Assembly: GCA_001781445.1 (NCBI GenBank)
Contig: MFLB01000022.1
Span: 1-31,398 of the forward strand
Source: Candidatus Kaiserbacteria bacterium RIFCSPHIGHO2_01_FULL_58_22
GTDB taxonomy: Bacteria > Patescibacteriota > Minisyncoccia > Phycocordibacterales > UBA2100
DNA: 31,398 nucleotides
Direction: 5' to 3'
Part shown: one piece after another, positions 1 to 6,055 of the stretch
How the letters are laid out: every line of letters starts with the position of its first letter
Numbering within the stretch: the first letter of the stretch is position 1
The notes under the pieces: model-generated
Seen by the model: only the letters and a program-made list of their open reading frames with translations
What the model was told of the DNA's origin: nothing
Database searches by the model: none
Position numbers and translations under genes: made by a program

Positions 1-220
1 GAACCTGAAGGCGCTTTCAAAAAAGAACGTGGCATGGGGCGCGCTTCTGGAGGACATCGAGCGCGCGGAAGAGATACTCGGCGTCCGCTTCGGGCCGAAG
101 AGGAAGAGAGAGTTGCTCCACGCGAGCTTGAGCTCCCAGCTTTTTTTGCTGCGCAGGAACAAGGCGGAGGTATCCCGCCTCATCGCCGAAACCGGGAAGC
201 TGCGGGGCAGTTTGGGATGA
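1..220 (+). CDS. 3' end of an unrecognised gene (partial)
   Basis: The reading frame is already open at base 2 and runs to a TGA at 218-220, so about 72 C-terminal residues of a longer protein are visible. The tail is charged and probably helical, with RKRELL and LFLLRRNKAEVSRL segments, and it has no membrane segment or motif that I recognise. A GTG at base 29 could be an internal start, but the frame continues upstream and nothing near it looks like a start signal. It is followed by a hairpin terminator and then by secE, so it probably belongs to a separate upstream transcription unit. I cannot name its function. Confidence 0.55.
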   Translation, partial: NLKALSKKNVAWGALLEDIERAEEILGVRFGPKRKRELLHASLSSQLFLLRRNKAEVSRLIAETGKLRGSLG

Positions 221-256
221 GCTTGACTTCAGCGGCAGGAAGCGTAGTGTGTTCTT

Positions 257-276
257 AAACGCCGCGAGGCGTTTTT
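257..276 (+). terminator. Intrinsic terminator after the upstream partial gene
   Basis: A 7-bp stem (aaacgcc and ggcgttt) closes over a GCGA tetraloop and runs into a short T tract. It lies between the stop at 220 and secE, and separates the two units. Confidence 0.65.
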
Positions 277-302
277 AAAATGACTGGATTTCGAGTATTG
301 TA

Positions 303-337
303 TTCACTACTAACTACTTTCTACTAACCACTTACTG
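303..337. repeat. Heptanucleotide array (5 units, 35 nt) before secE
   Basis: Five consecutive heptamers follow the pattern CnnnCTA; the first two are TTCACTA and CTAACTA. The plus strand of the array has only one G, so a transcript would be unstructured. The first two units are identical to those of the array before nusG. The array ends 5 nt before the secE start codon. Confidence 0.8.
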
Positions 338-342
338 CCCAT

Positions 343-609
343 ATGTCATTACTTCAATACCTCAAAGAAACCCGCGGAGAATTGCGGCACGTCGCGTGGC
401 CGACGCGCCTGCAGACGATACTATATACCGTCATCGTTATTCTCCTCTCTCTTTTCGTCGCCGCGTACCTCGGCTTCTTCGACTACATTTTCACGACGGG
501 TCTTGCAAAAGCCCTGCAGTTCTTGCCGCAGTCAGCCTCGAGTTTCGAACAGATCATATCTACGTCGACAGAAGACATCATTATCGGAACCTCAACAGAG
601 CAAATTTAG
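343..609 (+). CDS. secE: Preprotein translocase subunit SecE
   Basis: SecE is the small clamp subunit of the SecYEG translocon in the inner membrane. The 88-residue protein has the family signature near the N-terminus (ETRGELRHVAWPTRLQT, residues 10-26), where the WPTR motif precedes the single transmembrane helix (about residues 27-48). Position immediately before nusG and rplK matches the conserved bacterial secE-nusG-rplK order and fixes the identification. The ATG at 343 has no Shine-Dalgarno sequence; instead a 35-nt heptamer array ends just before it. An unusual point is the Ser/Thr-rich C-terminal tail of about 30 residues after the membrane segment, ending in STSTEDIIIGTSTEQI, which typical short bacterial SecE proteins lack. 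Confidence 0.95.
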   Translation: MSLLQYLKETRGELRHVAWPTRLQTILYTVIVILLSLFVAAYLGFFDYIFTTGLAKALQFLPQSASSFEQIISTSTEDIIIGTSTEQI

Positions 610-621
610 GGTTTCATGTAT

Positions 622-656
622 TTCACTACTAACTACGTACTACTTTCTACTTACTA
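622..656. repeat. Heptanucleotide array (5 units, 35 nt) before nusG
   Basis: Five heptamers of pattern CnnnCTA start with TTCACTA and CTAACTA, as in the secE array, and end 6 nt before the nusG start. It fills most of the secE-nusG spacer. Confidence 0.85.
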
Positions 657-662
657 ATTCAT

Positions 663-1208
663 ATGGCTCGGCAAACATACGGAACGGAGCGGCAGTGGTA
701 TGCGGTACACACCTATTCCGGATACGAGGATGCGGTGGCGCGCAATCTGAAACAGCGCATCGAGAGCTTCGGGATGAAGGACAAGATATTCAACGTCGTC
801 GTTCCGACGGAGAAAAAGATAAAGATAAAGAACGGCCGGAAAACGGAAGCGCGGGAGAAGGTGTTTCCCGGCTATGTGTTGGTGGACATGATCGCTTCCG
901 ACGACGCGTGGAGCGTGGTGCGCAACACGCCGCAGGTTACCGGCTTCGTCGGCACCGCCAACCAGGCCGTGCCGCTTTCGCCGGAGGAGGTGGAGAAGAT
1001 ACTGAAGCGCGCTTCGGGCGATATCGTGCGCCACGCGATAGACCTCTCGGAGGGCGATGCGGTCGTCATCATAGACGGCCCCTTCAAGGACCTCGACGGC
1101 AAGGTGGGCGAGATTGACGAGGAGCGCGGAAAGGTTAAGGTGTTGGTTCCGATGTTCGGCAGGGAAACCCCGGTAGAACTCGAAGCCGATCAAGTACAGC
1201 GGGTTTAG
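663..1208 (+). CDS. nusG: Transcription termination/antitermination protein NusG
   Basis: NusG binds RNA polymerase as a processivity factor and couples it to ribosomes or Rho. The 181-residue protein is of normal length. The N-terminal NGN domain opens with WYAVHTYSGYEDAVARNL and contains the EKVFPGYVLVDM strand typical of the family. A linker follows, then a C-terminal KOW domain with GDAVVIIDGPFKDLDGKVGE and ends at VELEADQVQRV. The ATG at 663 follows a heptamer array rather than a ribosome binding site. Gene order secE-nusG-rplK supports the call. Nothing in the protein itself is odd. Confidence 0.97.
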   Translation: MARQTYGTERQWYAVHTYSGYEDAVARNLKQRIESFGMKDKIFNVVVPTEKKIKIKNGRKTEAREKVFPGYVLVDMIASDDAWSVVRNTPQVTGFVGTANQAVPLSPEEVEKILKRASGDIVRHAIDLSEGDAVVIIDGPFKDLDGKVGEIDEERGKVKVLVPMFGRETPVELEADQVQRV

Positions 1209-1209
1209 C

Positions 1210-1244
1210 ATTTCTACAGACTACTTTCTACTTACTACTAACCA
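1210..1244. repeat. Heptanucleotide array (5 units, 35 nt) before rplK
   Basis: Five heptamers of the CnnnCTA type (including CAGACTA, CTTTCTA and CTTACTA) fill the nusG-rplK spacer and end 6 nt before the rplK ATG. Together with 303-337 and 622-656, every spacer in the secE-nusG-rplK run carries one array. Confidence 0.85.
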
Positions 1245-1250
1245 GTTCTC

Positions 1251-1673
1251 ATGGCCAAGGAAGTAACAAAAATAATCAAATTGCAGATCGCCGCCGGCGC
1301 GGCGACACCCGCGCCGCCGGTCGGCACCGCGCTTGGGCCCGCAGGCGTCAACATCGGCGAATTCGTCAAGCAGTTCAACGACCAGACGAAGGCCATGACG
1401 GGGAACGTCGTGCCTGTCCTCATGACGGTCTACAAGGACCGCTCGTTCTCCTTCATCGTCAAGAAACCGCCAGCTTCGCGCCTTATTCTGAAGAAGCTGA
1501 ACATGGAGAAAGGCTCCGACAAGCCGCAAAACAAGGTAGGAAAACTCTCGAAACAACAGCTTCAAGAGATTGCCGAGGAGAAAATGGAAGACCTCAACAC
1601 GTCCGATGTAGAACAAGCGAAGAAAGTCATTGCCGGTACCGCGCGCTCGATGGGCATTGATTTAGAGCTGTAA
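1251..1673 (+). CDS. rplK: 50S ribosomal protein uL11
   Basis: uL11 forms the GTPase-associated stalk base on 23S rRNA. The 140-residue length is standard. The N-terminal domain shows IKLQIAAGAATPAPPVGTAL and GPAGVNIGEFVKQFND, the most conserved part of the family; the C-terminal RNA-binding domain ends with AGTARSMGIDLEL. It follows nusG as in most bacteria, but the next gene is argS rather than rplA (uL1), which is the expected partner. The start at 1251 is the only ATG that gives a full-length N-terminus; no clear Shine-Dalgarno is present. Confidence 0.97.
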   Translation: MAKEVTKIIKLQIAAGAATPAPPVGTALGPAGVNIGEFVKQFNDQTKAMTGNVVPVLMTVYKDRSFSFIVKKPPASRLILKKLNMEKGSDKPQNKVGKLSKQQLQEIAEEKMEDLNTSDVEQAKKVIAGTARSMGIDLEL

Positions 1674-1682
1674 GATTGGTCC

Positions 1683-1699
1683 TGCTGTACAATACAGCA
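1683..1699 (+). promoter_or_regulatory. -10 element inside a small palindrome, leaderless start of argS
   Basis: TACAAT at 1688-1693 is followed by exactly 6 nt and then the argS ATG, so transcription would begin at the start codon. The -10 element is embedded in an inverted repeat with arms TGCTGTA and TACAGCA and a 3-nt centre. No convincing -35 box is seen. Confidence 0.5.
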
Positions 1700-3379
1700 A
1701 TGAAAGTTGCGCAGGAACTGGCGGAAAGAGTCGGACGTGCTGCATGGAACGCAGGCATATCTGCTGATTTATACAAAACCACCGTCGGCTACGCTCTCGA
1801 ACATCCTTTCGATTTGAAAAACGGTGATTATGCAACAGCTATTGCTCTTCAGTATGCAAGTCGAGAAGGCTCCAATCCTCGCGATTTTGCAAAACGAATA
1901 GTAGAAGCACTCGGGGATATTCCAGGCATCGCGAAAATCGAGGTGGCGGGCGCGGGATTCATCAATTTTTATCTCGCGCCATCGGCACTGACTGACACCA
2001 TAGCCACAGCCCGTGGAGAAGCATGGGGAAGGAACGACGCGAACAAGGGGAAAAAGATAATGGTCGAATATACGGACCCGAATCCGTTCAAGGAATTCCA
2101 TATCGGCCACCTGATGAGTAATGCCATAGGCGAATCTATCGCGCGCCTGCTTGAGTTCTCTGGCGCACAAGTGAAGCGAGCGAATTATCAAGGCGACGTC
2201 GGGCCGCACGTGGCGAAGGCGATATGGGGTCTTAAAAAGTTGGGGATCAATGCCCCAGACCCAGCCGCCCTCGGCAAAGCATATTCCACAGGAGCTGCGG
2301 CGTACGAAAACGATGACGGCGCACGTGCCGAGATAGAAGCCCTCAACGCTAAGCTCTACGACCGCTCGGACGCAGACATAAATGCGTTGTATGACGCCGG
2401 AAAGAAGACTTCACTTGCTCACTTTGAGAATATCTATCGCACGCTCGGCACAAAGTTCGACTACTATTTTTTTGAAAGCGAAACAGCTCCGACGGGAATA
2501 AAAATCGTTCGTGAACATTCGGACGTGTTCGTCAAAAGCGAAGGGGCGATCGTGTACCAAGGCGAAAAGCAAGGCCTGCATACACGCGTTTTCATCACTT
2601 CAAAAGGATTGCCGACGTATGAGGCCAAAGAGCTTGGCCTCGCGCAGATGAAAGCCGAGAAGTGGCCGTTCGATTCTTCGATATCGGTAACAGCGCACGA
2701 GCAAAGCGGATATTTCGAGGTCGTGCTTGCGGCAATGCGCGAGGTCGCTCCCGAACTTGCATCAAAACTTCGCCACATATCGCACGGCATGATGCGACTG
2801 CCGAGCGGGAAAATGTCTTCGCGTACGGGCGATGTCATTACTGGTGAGTCGCTTCTTGCCGAGCTCGTCGAGTCCGCAAAAGAACGCGCCACGGATAGTC
2901 GAGCGGAAGATACTAATGCACTCGCGGAGGATGTCGCAGTTGCAGCGATCAAATACCAGATACTAAAACAAGCATCGGGACGCGACATCGTATTCGATCG
3001 CGAGCGCGCCCTCTCGCTGGAAGGCGATTCGGGGCCATATCTGCAATATGCGCACGCTCGCGCGCATGCCGTCGTCGAAAAAGCGCGCGAGCAGAATATT
3101 ACGGGGAACATGGACACAGACGCAGAGCCGATAGAACTCTCGCGTCTCCTCCACCGCTTTCCGGAAGCGGTGGAATATGCCGCGCGCGAACTGGAGCCGC
3201 ACCTTCTCACGAACTACCTCCTGGAATTCGCCTCCGCGTTCAACCGCTGGTATGCCAATGAGCAGATCCTCGATGGCTCGGCAGGCGCACCGCACAAAGT
3301 GGCGCTTACCGACGCGGCGCGCCGTACACTCAAAAACGGCCTCTGGCTCCTCGGCATCCCCGCTCCGGAGAAGATGTAA
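1700..3379 (+). CDS. argS: Arginyl-tRNA synthetase
   Basis: This class I enzyme charges tRNA-Arg in the cytosol. The protein is 559 residues, normal for the family. The N-terminal additional domain (about residues 1-100) precedes the catalytic signature NPFKEFHIGHLMSNAIGE with HIGH at residues 134-137. The degenerate second signature is KMSSRTGDVIT, as expected for ArgRS, and the DALR anticodon domain occupies the C-terminus, ending in LLGIPAPEKM. I chose the ATG at 1700 over an upstream TTG at 1676, because a -10 element lies 6 nt before 1700 and the extra eight residues are not family-like. The last 49 nt of the gene are repeated at 4281-4329, beyond a toxin-antitoxin insert. Confidence 0.97.
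   Translation: MKVAQELAERVGRAAWNAGISADLYKTTVGYALEHPFDLKNGDYATAIALQYASREGSNPRDFAKRIVEALGDIPGIAKIEVAGAGFINFYLAPSALTDTIATARGEAWGRNDANKGKKIMVEYTDPNPFKEFHIGHLMSNAIGESIARLLEFSGAQVKRANYQGDVGPHVAKAIWGLKKLGINAPDPAALGKAYSTGAAAYENDDGARAEIEALNAKLYDRSDADINALYDAGKKTSLAHFENIYRTLGTKFDYYFFESETAPTGIKIVREHSDVFVKSEGAIVYQGEKQGLHTRVFITSKGLPTYEAKELGLAQMKAEKWPFDSSISVTAHEQSGYFEVVLAAMREVAPELASKLRHISHGMMRLPSGKMSSRTGDVITGESLLAELVESAKERATDSRAEDTNALAEDVAVAAIKYQILKQASGRDIVFDRERALSLEGDSGPYLQYAHARAHAVVEKAREQNITGNMDTDAEPIELSRLLHRFPEAVEYAARELEPHLLTNYLLEFASAFNRWYANEQILDGSAGAPHKVALTDAARRTLKNGLWLLGIPAPEKM
3330..3378 (+). repeat. Direct repeat, left copy: functional 3' end of argS
   Basis: This 49-nt stretch encodes the ArgRS C-terminus and matches 4281-4329 at 43 of 49 positions without gaps. 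It forms the left border of the higBA insert. Confidence 0.85.
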
Positions 3380-3401
3380 ATAGTATCGTAAATAGTATCG
3401 C
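3378..3401. repeat. 12-bp tandem duplication after argS
   Basis: The dodecamer aaatagtatcgt occurs twice in succession, with one difference at the last base. It lies at the junction between the argS stop codon and the higBA promoter. Confidence 0.6.
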
Positions 3402-3430
3402 TTGACATTAATAACGCCATCCGTTATCAT
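3402..3430 (+). promoter_or_regulatory. Sigma-70-type promoter of the higBA operon
   Basis: A perfect TTGACA (-35) at 3402-3407 and TATCAT (-10) at 3425-3430 are separated by an optimal 17 bp. The higB ATG lies 4 nt after the -10 box, so the transcript would be leaderless or nearly so. This is the only consensus -35 box I found in the window. Confidence 0.8.
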
Positions 3431-3434
3431 TTGT

Positions 3435-3716
3435 ATGATCGCTAGCTTTCGGGACATTGATGCCAAGAATGTTTTTGAGGGCAAGCGATCTAACAGACTG
3501 CCGTCTACTATCCACCGGAGCGCGATGCGTAAATTGTGGATGCTCGACGCGGCGACGGAGCTTTCTGATCTTCGTGTGCCGCCGGGCAATCGTCTGGAGA
3601 AACTTGCCGGGAGGCGCGCGGGGCAGCACAGCATTCGCATCAATAATCAATGGCGCATTTGTTTCAGATGGGAAGGCGGCAATGCGTATCAGGTAGAGAT
3701 CGTTGATTATCACTAA
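3435..3716 (+). CDS. higB: HigB-type (RelE/ParE superfamily) mRNA interferase toxin
   Basis: The 93-residue product fits the HigB toxin family (usual length about 92 residues), which cleaves mRNA on the ribosome and is neutralised by HigA. The N-terminus is MIASFRDIDAKNVFEG. The middle contains the helical MRKLWMLDAATELSDLR, and the C-terminal half has the typical PPGNRLEKL, GQHSIRINNQWRICFRW and VEIVDYH segments. The ATG at 3435 was preferred because an upstream TTG at 3402 lies inside the promoter. The toxin precedes its antitoxin, the characteristic higBA order. The operon sits in an insert flanked by argS 3'-end repeats. Activity is inferred from family membership. Confidence 0.92.
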   Translation: MIASFRDIDAKNVFEGKRSNRLPSTIHRSAMRKLWMLDAATELSDLRVPPGNRLEKLAGRRAGQHSIRINNQWRICFRWEGGNAYQVEIVDYH

Positions 3717-3726
3717 CGAAGATCGT

Positions 3727-4047
3727 ATGACCAAAAAGATAACAAAAACGGCGCACAGCATTCACCCCGGCGAGATCCTTGCCGAGGAATTTTTGAAGCC
3801 GCTCGGTCTCACGGAGTACCGTCTCGCGAGGAGCACGAGCGTGCCGCCTCGGCGGATCAACGAGATCGTGCGCGGCACGCGCTCGGTCACCGCGGATACC
3901 GCACTTCGCTTCGCGCGCTTTTTCGGGACCACCGCGCAGTTTTGGATGAACTTGCAGACTCGATATGACCTCGCAAAGTCCGAGCGTATGCTGTCGCCGT
4001 TATTGGGACGTGTGGTCACGCCCCTCGCGGATATTCGTAGATCATGA
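3727..4047 (+). CDS. higA: HigA-type (XRE/VapI) antitoxin
   Basis: This 106-residue helix-turn-helix protein should bind HigB and repress the operon. The signature HPGEILAEEFLKPLGLTEYR is followed by the recognition-helix region VPPRRINEIVRGTRSVTADT and the family-typical RFFGTTAQFWMNLQTRYDL. It starts 10 nt after the higB stop. I chose the ATG at 3727 rather than a TTG at 3703, because HigA family proteins begin a few residues before HPGEIL. Its last bases overlap the DUF2283 start (ATGA), so the three genes form one operon. Confidence 0.92.
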   Translation: MTKKITKTAHSIHPGEILAEEFLKPLGLTEYRLARSTSVPPRRINEIVRGTRSVTADTALRFARFFGTTAQFWMNLQTRYDLAKSERMLSPLLGRVVTPLADIRRS

Positions 4048-4265
4048 AAGCCACCTACGACAAAGAAGCCGACGCGATGTATATTCGTGTCAAAAAGGGG
4101 AGAGTTCACAAAACGTTAGAAGTGAGCGACGGAGTAAACGTTGATGCAGACAGAAAAGGCAAGGCGCTCGGCATAGAACTCCTCTTCATCTCCTCGCAAA
4201 TGCCGCGCAAGAGTATCAGCAAAACTATCCGCGCAGGTATCCCTGTTTCAGCAGTCGCCGCGTGA
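4044..4265 (+). CDS. DUF2283 family protein
   Basis: The 73-residue product begins MKATYDKEADAMYIRVKKG and continues with DGVNVDADRKGKALGIELL, which is the DUF2283 pattern (compare the usual YD.eaD.lYi, v...v..D.d..G...GiEil). DUF2283 proteins are small beta-rich proteins of unsettled function, often encoded beside toxin-antitoxin genes. The start codon overlaps the higA stop by 4 nt (ATGA), implying translational coupling. It may be a third component or a passenger of the higBA module; the sequence cannot decide between these. Confidence 0.85.
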   Translation: MKATYDKEADAMYIRVKKGRVHKTLEVSDGVNVDADRKGKALGIELLFISSQMPRKSISKTIRAGIPVSAVAA

Positions 4266-4280
4266 GTCCTAGCGCGACCT

Positions 4281-4330
4281 TCAAGAACGGCCTCTCCCTC
4301 CTCGGCATTCCCGCGCCGGAGAGGATGTAG
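4281..4330 (+). pseudogene. Relic of the argS 3' end (right copy of direct repeat)
   Basis: In argS phase this stretch reads TFKNGLSLLGIPAPERM and then stops at TAG, matching the ArgRS C-terminus TLKNGLWLLGIPAPEKM. Of the six nucleotide differences within the 49-nt alignment, three are synonymous and one is Lys to Arg, so the copy appears to descend from an argS gene that was under selection rather than from a recent local duplication. No start or upstream coding sequence remains. The stop codon is followed directly by the helicase promoter. Confidence 0.85.
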
Positions 4331-4333
4331 CGG

Positions 4334-4342
4334 TGGTACACT
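4334..4342 (+). promoter_or_regulatory. Extended -10 promoter, leaderless start of the helicase gene
   Basis: TGGTACACT contains an extended -10 (TG, one base, TACACT at 4337-4342). Exactly 6 nt separate it from the ATG at 4349. Confidence 0.55.
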
Positions 4343-4348
4343 CTTGCG

Positions 4349-5980
4349 ATGACGCAGGATGAGGCGCTCGCAATACTGAAGACGGGGTTGAACGTATTTC
4401 TCACCGGCGAGCCGGGTAGCGGCAAGACGCACACGATCAACCGCTACGCCGCGTGGTTGCGCGAGCGCGGCATCGAACCGGCGGTAACCGCCTCGACAGG
4501 CATCGCCGCCACGCACGTGGGCGGCATGACCATCCATTCCTGGAGCGGCATCGGCATCAAACGCGGCATGACGGACTACGATATCGAGATGATCATGAGC
4601 CGCGAGAAGACGGCGAGGCGCATCATCGGCGCGAAGGTGCTCGTCGTAGACGAGATCTCGATGCTCGATGCGGAGACGCTCTCGAGCGTGGATCGCGTCT
4701 TGCGGACGCTTCGCCGCAGGGCCCTGATGCCGGAGCAGCCGTTCGGCGGATTGCAGATCGTCTTTGTCGGCGATTTCTTCCAACTGCCGCCGGTGCCTCG
4801 CCAAATCCCCGGCGAAGGCGGGCCGGCGCTCAAAGGAGGGCCTTCCGCGTTCGCGTTCGAATCTCCGGCATGGCGCGAGGCGAACCCCGTCATCTGCTAC
4901 CTGAACGAACAGCACCGGCAGGAAGACGCCGATTTTCTCGACCTCCTCTCCGCGATGCGCCGCGGCGCGCTCACGAGCGCGCATCGCGCCCGGCTTTCTT
5001 CCCGGGTCGGTATTCTCTCCAAGCGAACGATCGCCACGCGGCTCTACACGCACAACGAGAACGTCGACCGCATCAACGCGGAATCGCTGGGAAACATCGC
5101 AGGCGGCGCGCGCCGATACGAGATGAGCGCGCGGGGCCCACAGCGTCTCGTCGAAACGCTGAAGGCGCAGTGCCTCTCTCCCTCGACGCTGGAGCTGAAG
5201 GAGAGAGCGTCGGTGATGTTCACGCGCAACAATTTCGACGCCGGGTACGTCAACGGCACGCTCGGAACGGTCGCCGGATTTTCTCCGCTCGGCATGCCCA
5301 TCGTAAAGACGCGCGCCGGCGCGACCATCGCCGCGGAACCCGCCGAATGGGCGATACAGGACGGTGGCAAAATCCTCGCGCGCATAACGCAGGTGCCGCT
5401 ACGCCTCGCGTGGGCGATAACGGTGCACAAGAGCCAGGGAATGTCGCTCGATGCGGCGATCATCGATCTCTCGCAGGCGTTCGAATTCGGGCAAGGATAC
5501 GTCGCCGTCTCGCGCGTCAGAACGCTCGCGGGGCTTTTCCTCGAAGGCTTCAACGAGCGCGCGCTTGAACTACATCCGAAGGCCGCCGCCGCCGACAGGC
5601 ACTTCCGCGGCTACTCCGATGCCGCGCGGAAAAAATTCTCGGCTCTGCCGGATGGCGAAAAAGAGAAGCTCGAAAAGAACTTTCTGCGCGCGATCGGCGC
5701 CAGGGAGCCGAATACCGCGGCTTCCGCAGTGTCAAACCGGCAGGGCGGCGCCCCGCTTGTTCCAGGCATCGAGAAGCTTCGCGAGAAATACCCGAGCGCC
5801 GGCAAGGCATGGGGCGCGCCGGACGACGAGCTCCTGAAGCGCATGTTCGCGGAAAAGAAACCGAACAAAGACATCGCGGCGCACTTCGGCCGCAAGCCGA
5901 GCGCCATCCGCGCGCGCCTCGGCCATCTCGGCCTCGCCGAAGATTATTGGAGCAAGAGGAAACGACGTTCCGCGAATTAG
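4349..5980 (+). CDS. PIF1/RecD-like superfamily 1B DNA helicase
   Basis: The 543-residue protein is an SF1B helicase that should unwind DNA with 5'-3' polarity. Walker A is GEPGSGKT (residues 20-27), motif Ia is TASTGIAATHVGG, Walker B is VLVVDEISMLD (acidic pair D101-E102), and motif III is VFVGDFFQLPPV. The C-terminal helicase lobe has TVHKSQGMSLDAAIIDL and YVAVSRVRTLAGL (motifs V and VI). After residue 430 comes a linker and a C-terminal helix-turn-helix-like segment (NKDIAAHFGRKPSAIRARLG) that may add DNA binding. A terminator follows. It is not RecD of RecBCD, because no recB or recC is near. Exact pathway is unknown; PIF1 relatives act on replication forks and G-quadruplexes. Confidence 0.92.
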   Translation: MTQDEALAILKTGLNVFLTGEPGSGKTHTINRYAAWLRERGIEPAVTASTGIAATHVGGMTIHSWSGIGIKRGMTDYDIEMIMSREKTARRIIGAKVLVVDEISMLDAETLSSVDRVLRTLRRRALMPEQPFGGLQIVFVGDFFQLPPVPRQIPGEGGPALKGGPSAFAFESPAWREANPVICYLNEQHRQEDADFLDLLSAMRRGALTSAHRARLSSRVGILSKRTIATRLYTHNENVDRINAESLGNIAGGARRYEMSARGPQRLVETLKAQCLSPSTLELKERASVMFTRNNFDAGYVNGTLGTVAGFSPLGMPIVKTRAGATIAAEPAEWAIQDGGKILARITQVPLRLAWAITVHKSQGMSLDAAIIDLSQAFEFGQGYVAVSRVRTLAGLFLEGFNERALELHPKAAAADRHFRGYSDAARKKFSALPDGEKEKLEKNFLRAIGAREPNTAASAVSNRQGGAPLVPGIEKLREKYPSAGKAWGAPDDELLKRMFAEKKPNKDIAAHFGRKPSAIRARLGHLGLAEDYWSKRKRRSAN

Positions 5981-5998
5981 GGCCGTCCGCGCGATCTC

Positions 5999-6039
5999 CG
6001 AGACCCGCGTCTTGAAATAGTGCGGCGGGTCTCGTTTTT
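5999..6039 (+). terminator. Intrinsic terminator after the helicase gene
   Basis: A 10-bp GC-rich stem (cgagacccgc with gcgggtctcg) encloses a 16-nt loop and is followed by five T residues. It ends just before the ileS -10 element. Confidence 0.85.
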
Positions 6040-6040
6040 C

Positions 6041-6049
6041 TGCTAGGAT
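6041..6049 (+). promoter_or_regulatory. Extended -10 promoter, leaderless start of ileS
   Basis: TGCTAGGAT is an extended -10 element (hexamer 6044-6049), and the ileS ATG follows after 6 nt. Confidence 0.6.
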
Positions 6050-6055
6050 AGCGGA

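Noticed and set aside
303..337. Heptamer arrays as small CRISPR arrays
   Set aside because: Units are contiguous 7-mers without spacers, words differ between sites, and there are no cas genes in the window.
654..1211. Minus-strand open frame over nusG
   Set aside because: It is an antisense shadow; the plus strand encodes a full NusG.
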